Shown here: piece by piece, positions 21,023 through 30,122 of the stretch | Layout: each line of letters opens with the position of its first letter | Position numbering within the stretch: position 1 is the stretch's first letter | Origin: Candidatus Nanopelagicaceae bacterium | Lineage (GTDB): Bacteria; Actinomycetota; Actinomycetes; Nanopelagicales; Nanopelagicaceae | Direction of reading: 5' to 3' | NCBI GenBank assembly: GCA_018883345.1 | Contig: VEQG01000006.1 | Coordinates: 1-64,000, forward strand | DNA: 64,000 nt | Notes under the pieces: model-generated | What the model saw: the letters and a program-made list of their open reading frames with translations, nothing else | Told to the model about the DNA's origin: nothing | The model's database searches: none | Translations under genes and position numbers: made by a program

Positions 21023-21511
21023 GTGCCGTTACTGACTTCCACCTTCGAATCTCCAATTGGCGGGATTAATTTAATTGCGGATGGATCGATTCTTCTTGCA
21101 GCTAACTTGAGCACCTTGAAAGCGGCTAAAGATTCTTTGCATTCAGATTATGATGATTTTAAATTTGAATCCGTTAAAAAGATTCCAGTGATTACTGATT
21201 TACTTAAAGATTACTTCGATGGCGACATCTCAGCCATTAATGGAATTAAAGTTTCACAGCCAGGTGCAGCTTTTTCCCAAGCAGCCTGGAAAGCGATGCG
21301 AAAAGTCAGAGGCGTGATTTCTTACTCCGAGTTAGCGGATCGAGCAGGTTCTCCAGCTGCAGTACGTGCCGCCGGAAGCGCATGTGCCAAGAATGCAATT
21401 GTTTTGGTGGTCCCTTGCCACAGAATTGTTAAGACCGGCGGCAACTTAGGAAATTATGCTTATGGTTTAAATAAGAAAGAGTGGCTACTTCGTCACGAGG
21501 GTGCGTTTTAA
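21023..21511 (+). CDS. ogt: Methylated-DNA--protein-cysteine methyltransferase
   Basis: Active-site motif VVPCHRIVKTGGNLGNYAYGLNKKEWLLRHE; GTG start preferred because TAATTT lies 6 nt upstream (ORF track starts at 21017). Confidence 0.9.
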   Translation: MPLLTSTFESPIGGINLIADGSILLAANLSTLKAAKDSLHSDYDDFKFESVKKIPVITDLLKDYFDGDISAINGIKVSQPGAAFSQAAWKAMRKVRGVISYSELADRAGSPAAVRAAGSACAKNAIVLVVPCHRIVKTGGNLGNYAYGLNKKEWLLRHEGAF

Positions 21512-22495
21512 TACTTCACAAGTTTGTTCGATGTCCGAATCGGTCAAATCTTTATGAGTTACTAATCTAACGAAATTCTTTCCAAGCGCCCCGGCAAGAA
21601 TCCCATTCTCTTTCAAAATTCCAGCAAATTGCACTGCATCAAACGGATATTCTGAAACATCCAAAGCCACAATATTGGTATCTGGTTTAGAAAGTCCACA
21701 TGCACTTGCTATAACTGCGGCACGATTGTGGTCTTCTTTTAATCTTTCAATATTATGATCAAGAGCGTAATTAATTGCACCAGCCAAAAGACCGATTTGG
21801 CGCATTCCGGCGCCGTATCTCTTTCGCCAAATACGCGCTTCGGCAATTTTCTCTTTTGTAGAGAGCATCATCGAACCAATTGGTGCGCCTAGCCCTTTGG
21901 AGAAGCAGACGCTCATAGTTTCAAAATATTTTCCGTATTCAGAGAACTTTATTCCTGAAGCTACATGTGCATTCCAGATTCTGGCGCCATCTAAATGCAG
22001 AGGCAATTTCATCTCTTGCGCACCCTTATAAAGTTTCTGAATTTCATCTAGAGATTGAACTGTTCCGCCACCAAAATTGTGTGTGTCTTCAACCGCAATT
22101 GCTTTAGTTGATACTAAGTAAGGTCCAGCATCTGGATGCGCTAATGCAAGTGCGGTATCCGCATTTAATCTGCCATTAATTGAAGGAAAAGTTCGAGTAG
22201 TAATTCCACTAAAGGCTGCCGCGGCGCCTAATTCCGCGCGTGCAATATGCGCGGTTTGGTCGAGAATTAACTCTTCACCTGGCTTCACAAGTAAACGGAT
22301 GCTTAATTGGTTGGAGAGCGAACCGGTTGGCGTGAATAAGCCAGCCTCTTTGCCAAACATCGAAGCTACACGCGCTTCTAGCGCATTGATTGAAGGGTCA
22401 TCGCCATAAACATCATCACCGACAGGTGAAGCAACCATTGCTTCAAGCATCTCTTTAGTTGGCTTGGTAACGGTATCCGAACGTAAATCAATCAA
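21485..22495 (-). CDS. Low-specificity threonine aldolase family
   Basis: MIDLRSDTVTKPTKEMLEAMVASPVGDDVYGDDPS, LHLDGARIWNA, FSKGLGAPIGS. Confidence 0.92.
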   Translation of the reverse strand: MIDLRSDTVTKPTKEMLEAMVASPVGDDVYGDDPSINALEARVASMFGKEAGLFTPTGSLSNQLSIRLLVKPGEELILDQTAHIARAELGAAAAFSGITTRTFPSINGRLNADTALALAHPDAGPYLVSTKAIAVEDTHNFGGGTVQSLDEIQKLYKGAQEMKLPLHLDGARIWNAHVASGIKFSEYGKYFETMSVCFSKGLGAPIGSMMLSTKEKIAEARIWRKRYGAGMRQIGLLAGAINYALDHNIERLKEDHNRAAVIASACGLSKPDTNIVALDVSEYPFDAVQFAGILKENGILAGALGKNFVRLVTHKDLTDSDIEQTCEVLKRTLVTK

Positions 22496-23343
22496 CTTTT
22501 GGCACCTTCATGAAAAACAATTGTATACATGGAGATTACAACTAAAAGTCCACCAATTAAAGTGCGAGTAGAAAGTATTTCGCCACCTAAAGTGATAGCA
22601 AATAGGGCGGAGAAAACCACCTCCATCGTCATAATGACTGCTGCTTTTGTCGATTCTAGAATTGCCTGTGACCAAGTTTGAATAATGAATGCAGTAACTG
22701 TGCAAACAATTGCCGTGAATATGATTACGCCCCAAACACCGCTATCTGGGGGAGTTTGGAATCCTTCGATAAGCGCAGCAATTCCGGTAACAATCGCCAC
22801 AACCAGAATCTGCATGAAAGTCATGGCCCACACATCACGACCCTGACTCCATTTGCTAAGGGCAATGATTTGGCCGGTGTAACAAAGCGCGCTGATCAAA
22901 ACTAATAATTCACCAATTCCAACGGAAAACCCCTTTAGAGAGAGCAAGCCGAGTCCAGTGGTGGCTATACCGATTGAAACCCAGACAGTTCTGCCAAGTT
23001 TCCTGCCACCAAAAAATTGCTCGAATAGAGGAGTGGCAACTACGTAAAGGCCAGTGATAAATCCAGTAACAGCCGCACCGGTCATGTCTAAGCCATATGT
23101 TTGAAAAATAAATCCTGCTGCGAGAAATAAGCCAGTTATTCCGCCACGTTTAACAATATCTTTATTTATATTCTTAATTATTTGAGGACGAATAATAATT
23201 AGCGCAATTGCAGCAAGTGCAAATCGGTAAAAAAGGAAGCTATTTACAGATTGCCGGCCAAGTGCATCTTTCATGGTCACGAATGCCAAGCCCCACGACA
23301 TCGCCACTCCAAGAAGCAGCCATGAAGCTAATTTATGTTTCAT
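22492..23343 (-). CDS. EamA/DMT family transporter
   Basis: About 10 TM helices, EamA repeats; overlaps threonine aldolase by 4 nt. Confidence 0.8.
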   Translation of the reverse strand: MKHKLASWLLLGVAMSWGLAFVTMKDALGRQSVNSFLFYRFALAAIALIIIRPQIIKNINKDIVKRGGITGLFLAAGFIFQTYGLDMTGAAVTGFITGLYVVATPLFEQFFGGRKLGRTVWVSIGIATTGLGLLSLKGFSVGIGELLVLISALCYTGQIIALSKWSQGRDVWAMTFMQILVVAIVTGIAALIEGFQTPPDSGVWGVIIFTAIVCTVTAFIIQTWSQAILESTKAAVIMTMEVVFSALFAITLGGEILSTRTLIGGLLVVISMYTIVFHEGAKS

Positions 23344-24206
23344 CCGCGTAACTTCTTTAACAGAGCAACCTCTTTGCCATGTTCGGGTTCCTCCCCAGGC
23401 GTTTCGAGGATCAACGGTGCATTGGCAATTGCAGGGTGTTGGAGCATCTCTTTAAATGCATCTAATCCGATATATCCATCGCCAAGATTTTGATGGCGAT
23501 CCTTCAAAGCGCCGCAGACATCCATAGAGTCATTTGCGTGCACCAGTTGGAATCGCTCAGCTCCAGCAATTTGCACTAGCAAGTCAAGCGTTTCAGTCAT
23601 GCCACCCTTTTTGGCGATGTCATGACCTGCAGCAAAGACATGGCAAGTATCCAAACAAATTCCTACTTTAGGGTGATACTCAAGCGCCTTTAAATAGTTT
23701 TCTAAATCATCTAATTTTTTTACCAAAGATTGACCTTGGCCAGCAGTTGGTTCGAGCAATAGCGAAGGACCATCTTCGGGCAGAGCGTTTAGTATCGGCA
23801 TCATTCCTTCATGAATTTGTTTCCAGGCATTCGCAACATGGCCTTCATCGACCGCTGAACCTGTATGTATGACTACTCCTAACGCACCAATTTCTTTACC
23901 GCGCTTTAGTGAATAGGCAGTTGAAGCTAGAGAATTCTTATACGTTCCTTCAGTTGGTGAACCTAAATTAATTAGAAAAGGTGCGTGCACATAAGTGGTG
24001 ACATCCATGGCTGCTGCTTTAATTTTAAAATCTTCATCTGCTGCAGGATTTGGTTCGGGCATTGCCCAACCACGTGGATTAGATGCAAAAACTTGAATCA
24101 CTTCAGCTTTAATTGTCTCTGCATAACCAAGAGAACGCTTAGCCATTCCACCAGAAGTAGGAGTATGAGCTCCGATGCGGGGAAGAGATTTGGTTGGCTT
24201 AGGCAT
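23340..24206 (-). CDS. nfo: Endonuclease IV (deoxyribonuclease IV)
   Basis: AP endonuclease 2 TIM barrel: VYAPFLINL-like THVHAPFLINLGSP, VIHTGSAV, LLEPTAGQGQSL, CLDTCHVFAAGHD. Confidence 0.88.
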   Translation of the reverse strand: MPKPTKSLPRIGAHTPTSGGMAKRSLGYAETIKAEVIQVFASNPRGWAMPEPNPAADEDFKIKAAAMDVTTYVHAPFLINLGSPTEGTYKNSLASTAYSLKRGKEIGALGVVIHTGSAVDEGHVANAWKQIHEGMMPILNALPEDGPSLLLEPTAGQGQSLVKKLDDLENYLKALEYHPKVGICLDTCHVFAAGHDIAKKGGMTETLDLLVQIAGAERFQLVHANDSMDVCGALKDRHQNLGDGYIGLDAFKEMLQHPAIANAPLILETPGEEPEHGKEVALLKKLRG

Positions 24207-24210
24207 TTGC

Positions 24211-26109
24211 CTACCCTACAGTGATAGTTACCTTACTTCCACGAAGGACTTTACTTCCCACCTTAGGTGAAATTGCAGTTACCTGCTTGATGGCCTTGGT
24301 GCCCATTCGCTTAATTGTCACCTGTAAATCAAGCGCCGTTAAAACTGACTTTGCTTTGGTTTCAGATAGTGAGTACACATTTGGGATAAAGACATAAGCG
24401 GATCCTTTAGAGATGATTAGAGAGAGCGCAGAACCCTTTGGATAGCTTTTAACTTCGGATGGGTTTTGAGAGATTACCGCACCGGCAGGGACGGTTTCGC
24501 TGAATTCATATTTTGGAGTAACTTTAAAACCTGCGGTTGTTAGAGTATTTAAAGCTTCTTCACCTGATTTATTAACGAAATTTACTAAAGGTATTTGTTC
24601 GATACCCTTACTTACAACCAATTTAATTCCGGCGCCACGTTTGACTTTTGTACCCATAACTGGGTCTGAGCTAATTACATAGCCTTTAGGAATTTTCTCA
24701 TTGAAAATCTGCTGCACAACTGGTTCGGCAATCGGAATAGAAGAGAGCACTTTGATAGCTGCTTCAACTGTTAATTGGGCAACCATAGGAATTGAATATC
24801 TTTCAGGTCCTTTTGAGAGGGTAATCGAAACTACCGCGCCCTCTTTAACTTTATCTCCACCTGCGGGACTAGTGGAGATGATGATGCCCTTTTGAAGATC
24901 TTCACTAAATTCCTCTTTTGAAATTTCGCTAGTTAATCCAATCGGATTTAGTAAATTTTCGGCATCAGTCATGGTTCCGCCAACAAGTGATGGCACTGTG
25001 ACTCGCGCACCTGGGCCAATCAAGCTCCACCAACCACCAATACCAACTGCAACTGCAAGGATTAGGGCAACTTTCCTAAACTTACGTTTAGGTTTCTCAA
25101 TTTTCTCTTTCTTTACCGGTTTAGAAATTTCACGAGTTATTTCTCGGGTAACTTCTTCTTCCACGATTTCCTTGCGCCTAGCTGGTTTAGCAGGTTTAGC
25201 TGGTTTAGGTAGCTCTTGGCGAACCGGCAAATCTAGTTCGAGGCTCATTTGTTTCTTGGCGGGATCGGCTTTAATTTGAATATTACGCAGTAGTGCGGCA
25301 AAAGTTGCACCATCTTTCGGGCGATCATCAGGATTTCTGCTGGTCGCCGCATAAATCAATTCATCTAAGTCTTTTGGAATTTTTATGCCTTTAGAACTCA
25401 CTTTAGGGATATCTTCATTGACATGCAGGTAGGCGATTTGAAGCGGAGAGTCACTGACATGGGGACGCTTGCCAGTCAGCATTTCGAATGCCATGACGCC
25501 AATCGAATAGATATCACTTCGAGCATCAGAGATGCCACGTTGTACTTGTTCAGGTGAAAGGTAGGAAACGCTTCCAAGAATTACGCTGGCTTCAGCAGTC
25601 ATAGTTTGACCAAGATTTGTTCCGCGCGCTAAACCAAAATCGGCAATTTTAATTCTGCCATCATGCGAAATCAGAATGTTTTCAGGCTTTATATCGCGGT
25701 GAACGATTCCAATTTGATGTGCCGCTGCAAGCGCAGAAATTACAGGGGATAAGTAGTTGATAGTTTCGTTTACTGAGAAGGTCTCTTTACTTGCAATCAA
25801 TTCACGAAGCGTCTGTCCTTCAACTAATTCCATCACCAAGAAGACTGCTGGAATGCCTGATTGATTCCAACCTTGATCCATCACATTTACGATATTTGGG
25901 TGCGATAAAGATGCCGCAGCTTTTGCTTCTCGGATAAAGCGGGTAATGAATTCTTCATCTTGAGCTAGGTGGGGATGCATTATTTTTACTGCAACTTTTC
26001 TATCTAATCGAGTATCTAGACCTTCGTAGATAGTTCCCATTCCGCCATTAGCAAGAATTCGGAGTAGCTCGTAGCGGTTATCTATTAATTGGCCGCTCAA
26101 ATCACTCAC
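24211..26109 (-). CDS. PknB-type Ser/Thr protein kinase with four PASTA repeats
   Basis: Kinase motifs HRDIKPENIL, DFGLAR; TM segment; PASTA-like repeats (VPSLVGG.., IPMVAQ.., IPLVNFV.., IPNVYS..); GTG start. Confidence 0.92.
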   Translation of the reverse strand: MSDLSGQLIDNRYELLRILANGGMGTIYEGLDTRLDRKVAVKIMHPHLAQDEEFITRFIREAKAAASLSHPNIVNVMDQGWNQSGIPAVFLVMELVEGQTLRELIASKETFSVNETINYLSPVISALAAAHQIGIVHRDIKPENILISHDGRIKIADFGLARGTNLGQTMTAEASVILGSVSYLSPEQVQRGISDARSDIYSIGVMAFEMLTGKRPHVSDSPLQIAYLHVNEDIPKVSSKGIKIPKDLDELIYAATSRNPDDRPKDGATFAALLRNIQIKADPAKKQMSLELDLPVRQELPKPAKPAKPARRKEIVEEEVTREITREISKPVKKEKIEKPKRKFRKVALILAVAVGIGGWWSLIGPGARVTVPSLVGGTMTDAENLLNPIGLTSEISKEEFSEDLQKGIIISTSPAGGDKVKEGAVVSITLSKGPERYSIPMVAQLTVEAAIKVLSSIPIAEPVVQQIFNEKIPKGYVISSDPVMGTKVKRGAGIKLVVSKGIEQIPLVNFVNKSGEEALNTLTTAGFKVTPKYEFSETVPAGAVISQNPSEVKSYPKGSALSLIISKGSAYVFIPNVYSLSETKAKSVLTALDLQVTIKRMGTKAIKQVTAISPKVGSKVLRGSKVTITVG

Positions 26110-26118
26110 GGGTGGATT

Positions 26119-26613
26119 TTAGGTGGTGGTTATTATGAAATCGGCGAATTCGCGGGTGCGTTCATCGATAAAGTGTTTAGCTTCACGAATTTGCCACTCT
26201 CTAATTCTATTTTCGTAGTCGAGACCATCTCTATCGAGCACCCGGTTGAAGGCAATTTCGGGCTCGGCCTCAACCCAATACAAAGTACTGGCGTATTTGC
26301 GAGCAAGACTTTGACCCGCGCCAACCCCTTCGATAATTAAAGCCTCAGCAGGCTGAATCTCTCTATACCCTTCGAAGCGATATTTGTGCCAATCAAACGT
26401 TTGCACTTGGCAAGCTTTACCTTCCGAAAAATTATTCAAGATAGTGAGTAATGTGTTTGATAAGCCCTGTTCAAGTGCTTCATCCCAACCATTGTAGTGA
26501 TCATCCAAATGAATAACTTCGCACTGCAACTCATCTTGCAATTTCAAAGAGAGCGTAGTTTTGCCAGATCCTGCCGGTCCATCTATGAGTATGATTTTTG
26601 GATTTTTAGCCAT
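26119..26613 (-). CDS. Uridine-kinase-like P-loop kinase; candidate thiamine (or ribonucleoside) kinase by operon context
   Basis: Walker A GPAGSGKTT, LIIEGVGAG; start codon lies inside the 3' end of the PnuC-family gene. Confidence 0.75.
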   Translation of the reverse strand: MAKNPKIILIDGPAGSGKTTLSLKLQDELQCEVIHLDDHYNGWDEALEQGLSNTLLTILNNFSEGKACQVQTFDWHKYRFEGYREIQPAEALIIEGVGAGQSLARKYASTLYWVEAEPEIAFNRVLDRDGLDYENRIREWQIREAKHFIDERTREFADFIITTT

Positions 26614-27161
26614 CTAACCCATCCAACTATTGCAATTATGGTGAATGCAAAATAAAGCACCGCTGTAAACCAGTATTTAAGTAATCCATATTGAATTGTC
26701 GCTAAAGTATCTACAGCAAACCAGACTGGCCAAGATTCATATTTTTCATAAACCATTAAGACTTGGGCAAGGAAAGAACCAAGAAAAATAAGGGCATCGG
26801 TTCGGTAAGCCGCTGCGCCAATGCTTTGCAACCATGGCGTAAAAATCAACCAAGCAACTATTAGTCCTGCGATGCATAGTGCGCGATCACGTTGCGTTAA
26901 TTTTCCAGGTTTCGCACCCTTTGGACCCCAGCCAAACCAACCCCAGATTCCTGCCAATATAAAAACAATTTGAAGAAGCGCCGAAGCAATTAATTCCACG
27001 CTCCAAAAGAAAAATCCATACAGCGCGCTAGAGATAATCCACCATGGCCAAGTAATTCTCTTAGTGGTGGTTCCGTACCAAACTCCAATAAAGCTTGTAA
27101 GTGCTGCAAAGAATTCAAGGAAAGATACTTGATAACCCCATGCTGTGAAAAAGGTAGACAT
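26583..27161 (-). CDS. PnuC-family transporter, probable PnuT-type thiamine transporter
   Basis: PnuC-like membrane protein (FLEFFAALTSFIGVWYGTTTKRITWPWWIISSALYGFFFW); preceded by a TPP riboswitch. Confidence 0.85.
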   Translation of the reverse strand: MSTFFTAWGYQVSFLEFFAALTSFIGVWYGTTTKRITWPWWIISSALYGFFFWSVELIASALLQIVFILAGIWGWFGWGPKGAKPGKLTQRDRALCIAGLIVAWLIFTPWLQSIGAAAYRTDALIFLGSFLAQVLMVYEKYESWPVWFAVDTLATIQYGLLKYWFTAVLYFAFTIIAIVGWVRWLKIQKSYS

Positions 27162-27162
27162 A

Positions 27163-27262
27163 AATTCCTCCCTGGCTCGCATTATCGAACCGGTTAGGCG
27201 GTCGACCCTTGGTTATTTACCTTTGGGTCCTCTCAGCCAACTTTTGGCTCCCGCGTTGAACT
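27163..27262 (-). promoter_or_regulatory. TPP (THI-box) riboswitch
   Basis: Minus-strand RNA AGUUCAACGCGGGAGCCAAAAGUUGGCUGAGAGGACCC...GGGUCGACCGCCUAACCGGUUCGAUAAUGCGAGCCAGGGAGGAAUU matches the THI-box core (GGGAGCC / GGCUGAGAGG / AACCGG..GAUAAUGC.AGC.AGGGA). Confidence 0.9.
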
Positions 27263-27266
27263 AACT

Positions 27267-28253
27267 TTACCGCGCTCTCTTGGTAACTAACGAAACCATC
27301 TCGGTCAGCATTTCACGTGCCTGCTCAGAAAGTTCTTCGCGATTGATGGCATCGAGCGCCTCTTCAGAAAGCTTCTCGATTAGCTCTTCAACATGGGTAG
27401 GCGCACCGCTTTCTAGAATTGCCTCTGCTAAACCATCAACCTCTTGCGTACCAAGTTTCAGTTGAATTAATTTCTTTATTTGATCATTTCCGCGATCATG
27501 TGCAAATGCAATTAATGCAGTTCGCTTTCCTTCACGCAAATCATCGCCGGCAGGCTTTCCAGTCTCGGAAGGATCACCAAAGACACCAAGCAGGTCGTCT
27601 CTTAATTGAAATGCTTCGCCAAGAGGCAATCCATATTCAGAATAGATTGTTAAGTATTCATCGAAATTTTTCGGTTGTGCAAGCGCGGCACCAAAATGAA
27701 GTGGACGCTCAATGCTGTACTTACCAGATTTATAACGTGCAATTTTGAGAGAGCGTTCGACGCTAAAGCTACTTTGCGTTTGTTCGTAAACATCTAAGAA
27801 TTGTCCAGCCATTAATTCGGTTCGCATTATGTCGTGAATGCTATTTAAATTTGAATTTTCAATTCTTGTATCATGCAAAGATTTTTCATTCCAAACTAAT
27901 GCTAGATCACCAATCAAGATGGCAGCAGCTTCTCCAAATTGTTTATGCATGGCAGGTTTGCCGCGTCTAGTATCTGATTTATCCATTAAATCATCATGAA
28001 TTAATGCACTTGCTTGTAGGAATTCGAGCGAGGCACAAGCTTCATAGATACTGGAATTAAGTTCGCCGTTGGCGCCTAAGAAGCCAATTAATGAAAATAG
28101 TGACCTAAAACGTTTACCTTCTGAAAGATATTCTTTGAGCGAATCTGCAATTGGCTTTAATTGCTCATCTATTTCTGTAATTAGCGCACAATTGGTGGCA
28201 ATTTGCTTATCAAGAGCGCTGTTTACGCCGATTCGTAATTCATTAATGTTCAT
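27267..28253 (-). CDS. Polyprenyl synthetase (GGPP synthase-like)
   Basis: Aspartate-rich motifs LIHDDLMDKSDTRRGKPAMH and FQLRDDLLGVFGDPSETGKPAGDDLREGK. Confidence 0.9.
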   Translation of the reverse strand: MNINELRIGVNSALDKQIATNCALITEIDEQLKPIADSLKEYLSEGKRFRSLFSLIGFLGANGELNSSIYEACASLEFLQASALIHDDLMDKSDTRRGKPAMHKQFGEAAAILIGDLALVWNEKSLHDTRIENSNLNSIHDIMRTELMAGQFLDVYEQTQSSFSVERSLKIARYKSGKYSIERPLHFGAALAQPKNFDEYLTIYSEYGLPLGEAFQLRDDLLGVFGDPSETGKPAGDDLREGKRTALIAFAHDRGNDQIKKLIQLKLGTQEVDGLAEAILESGAPTHVEELIEKLSEEALDAINREELSEQAREMLTEMVSLVTKRAR

Positions 28254-29331
28254 GACTTGGTCGATTCTTTATCCCTCGGACCGCATTTGCAAGTAATTCT
28301 CCTGCGATTCCAGCATGGGCTAGGGAATCTAAATGCTTTACTCTAAATATTCGCTTGTTGGCAGTGCGTATTTTGGTGACTACCTGATTGTCGCTGTTAC
28401 CTGCTGCGCCATGGCGAATCTGGTCCACATCCGAGTAACTATCGAAATATGAAATATCTAGCTTTCCCGTTAGGACTAATGCGTACTTGCCTGACCCGAG
28501 CTGCGAAGCGTAGATATCAGTGCTTAGCCCATCATCATGAAAAATTACTCTTCGGATCGGAAGTGGTTCTGGATATCCACTAATTCCGATAAGCCTTTGG
28601 GTTGGCATTTCATGAATTTGATTGGCATCAATTAGATAATCGTAATTTTCCATAACTGTAAAAGTTGCACCTAGTTCTAAGGCGCGACTCTTTAGCGCAT
28701 CCGTAAGGGCGCCCAAACCACCGTTAATCTGCCAGATACCAAAAGATTCCTCTACAAATGCAGCAATATGTGACCACTTGTATATACCGGCAGGGTATCC
28801 AAGATAAGTAGCGTAATGAGCCATAATTTTTCTCAGCACTGGATGTTTAATTATCGGAGCTCTCATACGAAGGTAGGTGCTTAAATCGAATTTTGAAAGA
28901 GAAAATTCCCATTCGACGTAATTTTCTCGAATCCGATCCCATAAATATTCACCTTGCTTTAGAGCCAGTTCCCATTCGGCAGCAGCTGCAGCGCCAAGTT
29001 TATTTTCGATCTCGGTTAAACGTGCATTCCTAGAAAGGTTAGCGAAATCAATTGTTAAATCTTTAAATTGAAATATAAACGCCGGTTCGGCTGGATTGAC
29101 ATTCAATACTTGGCCAAAATGTTTACCAGTTTTTTGAAAGAAATCTCGATATACCGCGGGGAGAGTAAATAGGGGAGCTGAGTCGAAGGAATAATCTTTG
29201 ATTATTGTGTTCTGATATATCTGGCCATTAATCGCCACTTCATACTTAAATTTTGCAAGCCTGGCTGCCGCAGTTAAGGCTGCAATACTTGCACCTTCAA
29301 ATTGAACTTTTTTACCATCAGTCTTTTTCAA
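28243..29331 (-). CDS. Degenerate CrtI/phytoene-desaturase-like FAD/NAD(P)-fold protein
   Basis: EGASIAALTAAARLAKFKYEVAI, YSFDSAPLFTLPAVYRDFFQKTGK, INGGLGALTDALKSRALELGATF; canonical GxGxxG altered. Confidence 0.65.
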   Translation of the reverse strand: MKKTDGKKVQFEGASIAALTAAARLAKFKYEVAINGQIYQNTIIKDYSFDSAPLFTLPAVYRDFFQKTGKHFGQVLNVNPAEPAFIFQFKDLTIDFANLSRNARLTEIENKLGAAAAAEWELALKQGEYLWDRIRENYVEWEFSLSKFDLSTYLRMRAPIIKHPVLRKIMAHYATYLGYPAGIYKWSHIAAFVEESFGIWQINGGLGALTDALKSRALELGATFTVMENYDYLIDANQIHEMPTQRLIGISGYPEPLPIRRVIFHDDGLSTDIYASQLGSGKYALVLTGKLDISYFDSYSDVDQIRHGAAGNSDNQVVTKIRTANKRIFRVKHLDSLAHAGIAGELLANAVRGIKNRPSHEH

Positions 29332-30122
29332 TTAGGGCTACCTAAATACCTTTTTGATAGATACCAACCCAAAATAGCGCCAAAGGCCAAGCCGCCAATT
29401 AGCGCAGTTCCTTGCTTGCCGAAGAAGAATAAGTTGGCAATAAAGTTGTAGATCCATGTCCAAACCAGAAATAAATCGACAGAATTCATAGATGCGCTAA
29501 TTTTTCTACGCACTTTTGGCAGTATTAAATTTGCTAACCCAAAGACCACTACGCCAACAAATAACCATCCAATCACATTATCCAAAGGGATATGGGTTTG
29601 GAATGGAATGTGGGCGCCGCTGAATTCCCAAGTCTTGTAATCATTGGCTACCAGAATTTGATCAAAAAATAAGGCGTAGGCAGTAAGTGCAGCGCCACCA
29701 GAAATCATTACCCAGTTTGGTGCAATCTTTCTGGCCATAATCATTAAAGGGTGAACCGAACCAAGCCAAAAGATCAGCACTAGAATTGGAACTCCAAATA
29801 AAGTGGTGCCTAAGTTCTGATATTTAACATTCCCAAAGGGCCAACCCGTGTTTATGGAAATTAATTCGATTAAGAAGCCGGTAAGTAGTACAAAAATCAG
29901 GTAGCTCCAGAAATAGCGTTTAGCAAAAGCCAATTGTGCGTGAGCCAAGGAGAATACCGAGGCAAATGTGGCAGAGGCTAAAATAAAATTAGCATTTTGA
30001 TTAAATAAGAAAACGATTTGAGATGCAATGCTTAAAAGTAGTGAGACATAGAGAAAACGTTCAGCAGCTATGGAAACTCGCCCTCTGCGATTTCTTCCTG
30101 GGTTGTAGTGTCTAATTGACAT
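29328..30122 (-). CDS. Carotenoid biosynthesis protein, CruF-like (DUF422)
   Basis: Multi-TM with ELISINTGWPFGNVKYQ and LFFDQILVANDYKTWEF. Confidence 0.75.
   Translation of the reverse strand: MSIRHYNPGRNRRGRVSIAAERFLYVSLLLSIASQIVFLFNQNANFILASATFASVFSLAHAQLAFAKRYFWSYLIFVLLTGFLIELISINTGWPFGNVKYQNLGTTLFGVPILVLIFWLGSVHPLMIMARKIAPNWVMISGGAALTAYALFFDQILVANDYKTWEFSGAHIPFQTHIPLDNVIGWLFVGVVVFGLANLILPKVRRKISASMNSVDLFLVWTWIYNFIANLFFFGKQGTALIGGLAFGAILGWYLSKRYLGSPN

Noticed and set aside
26119-26613. Assignment as uridine kinase or nicotinamide riboside kinase
   Set aside because: Sequence alone only supports a uridine-kinase-like P-loop fold; the TPP riboswitch context favours thiamine, so no gene symbol assigned
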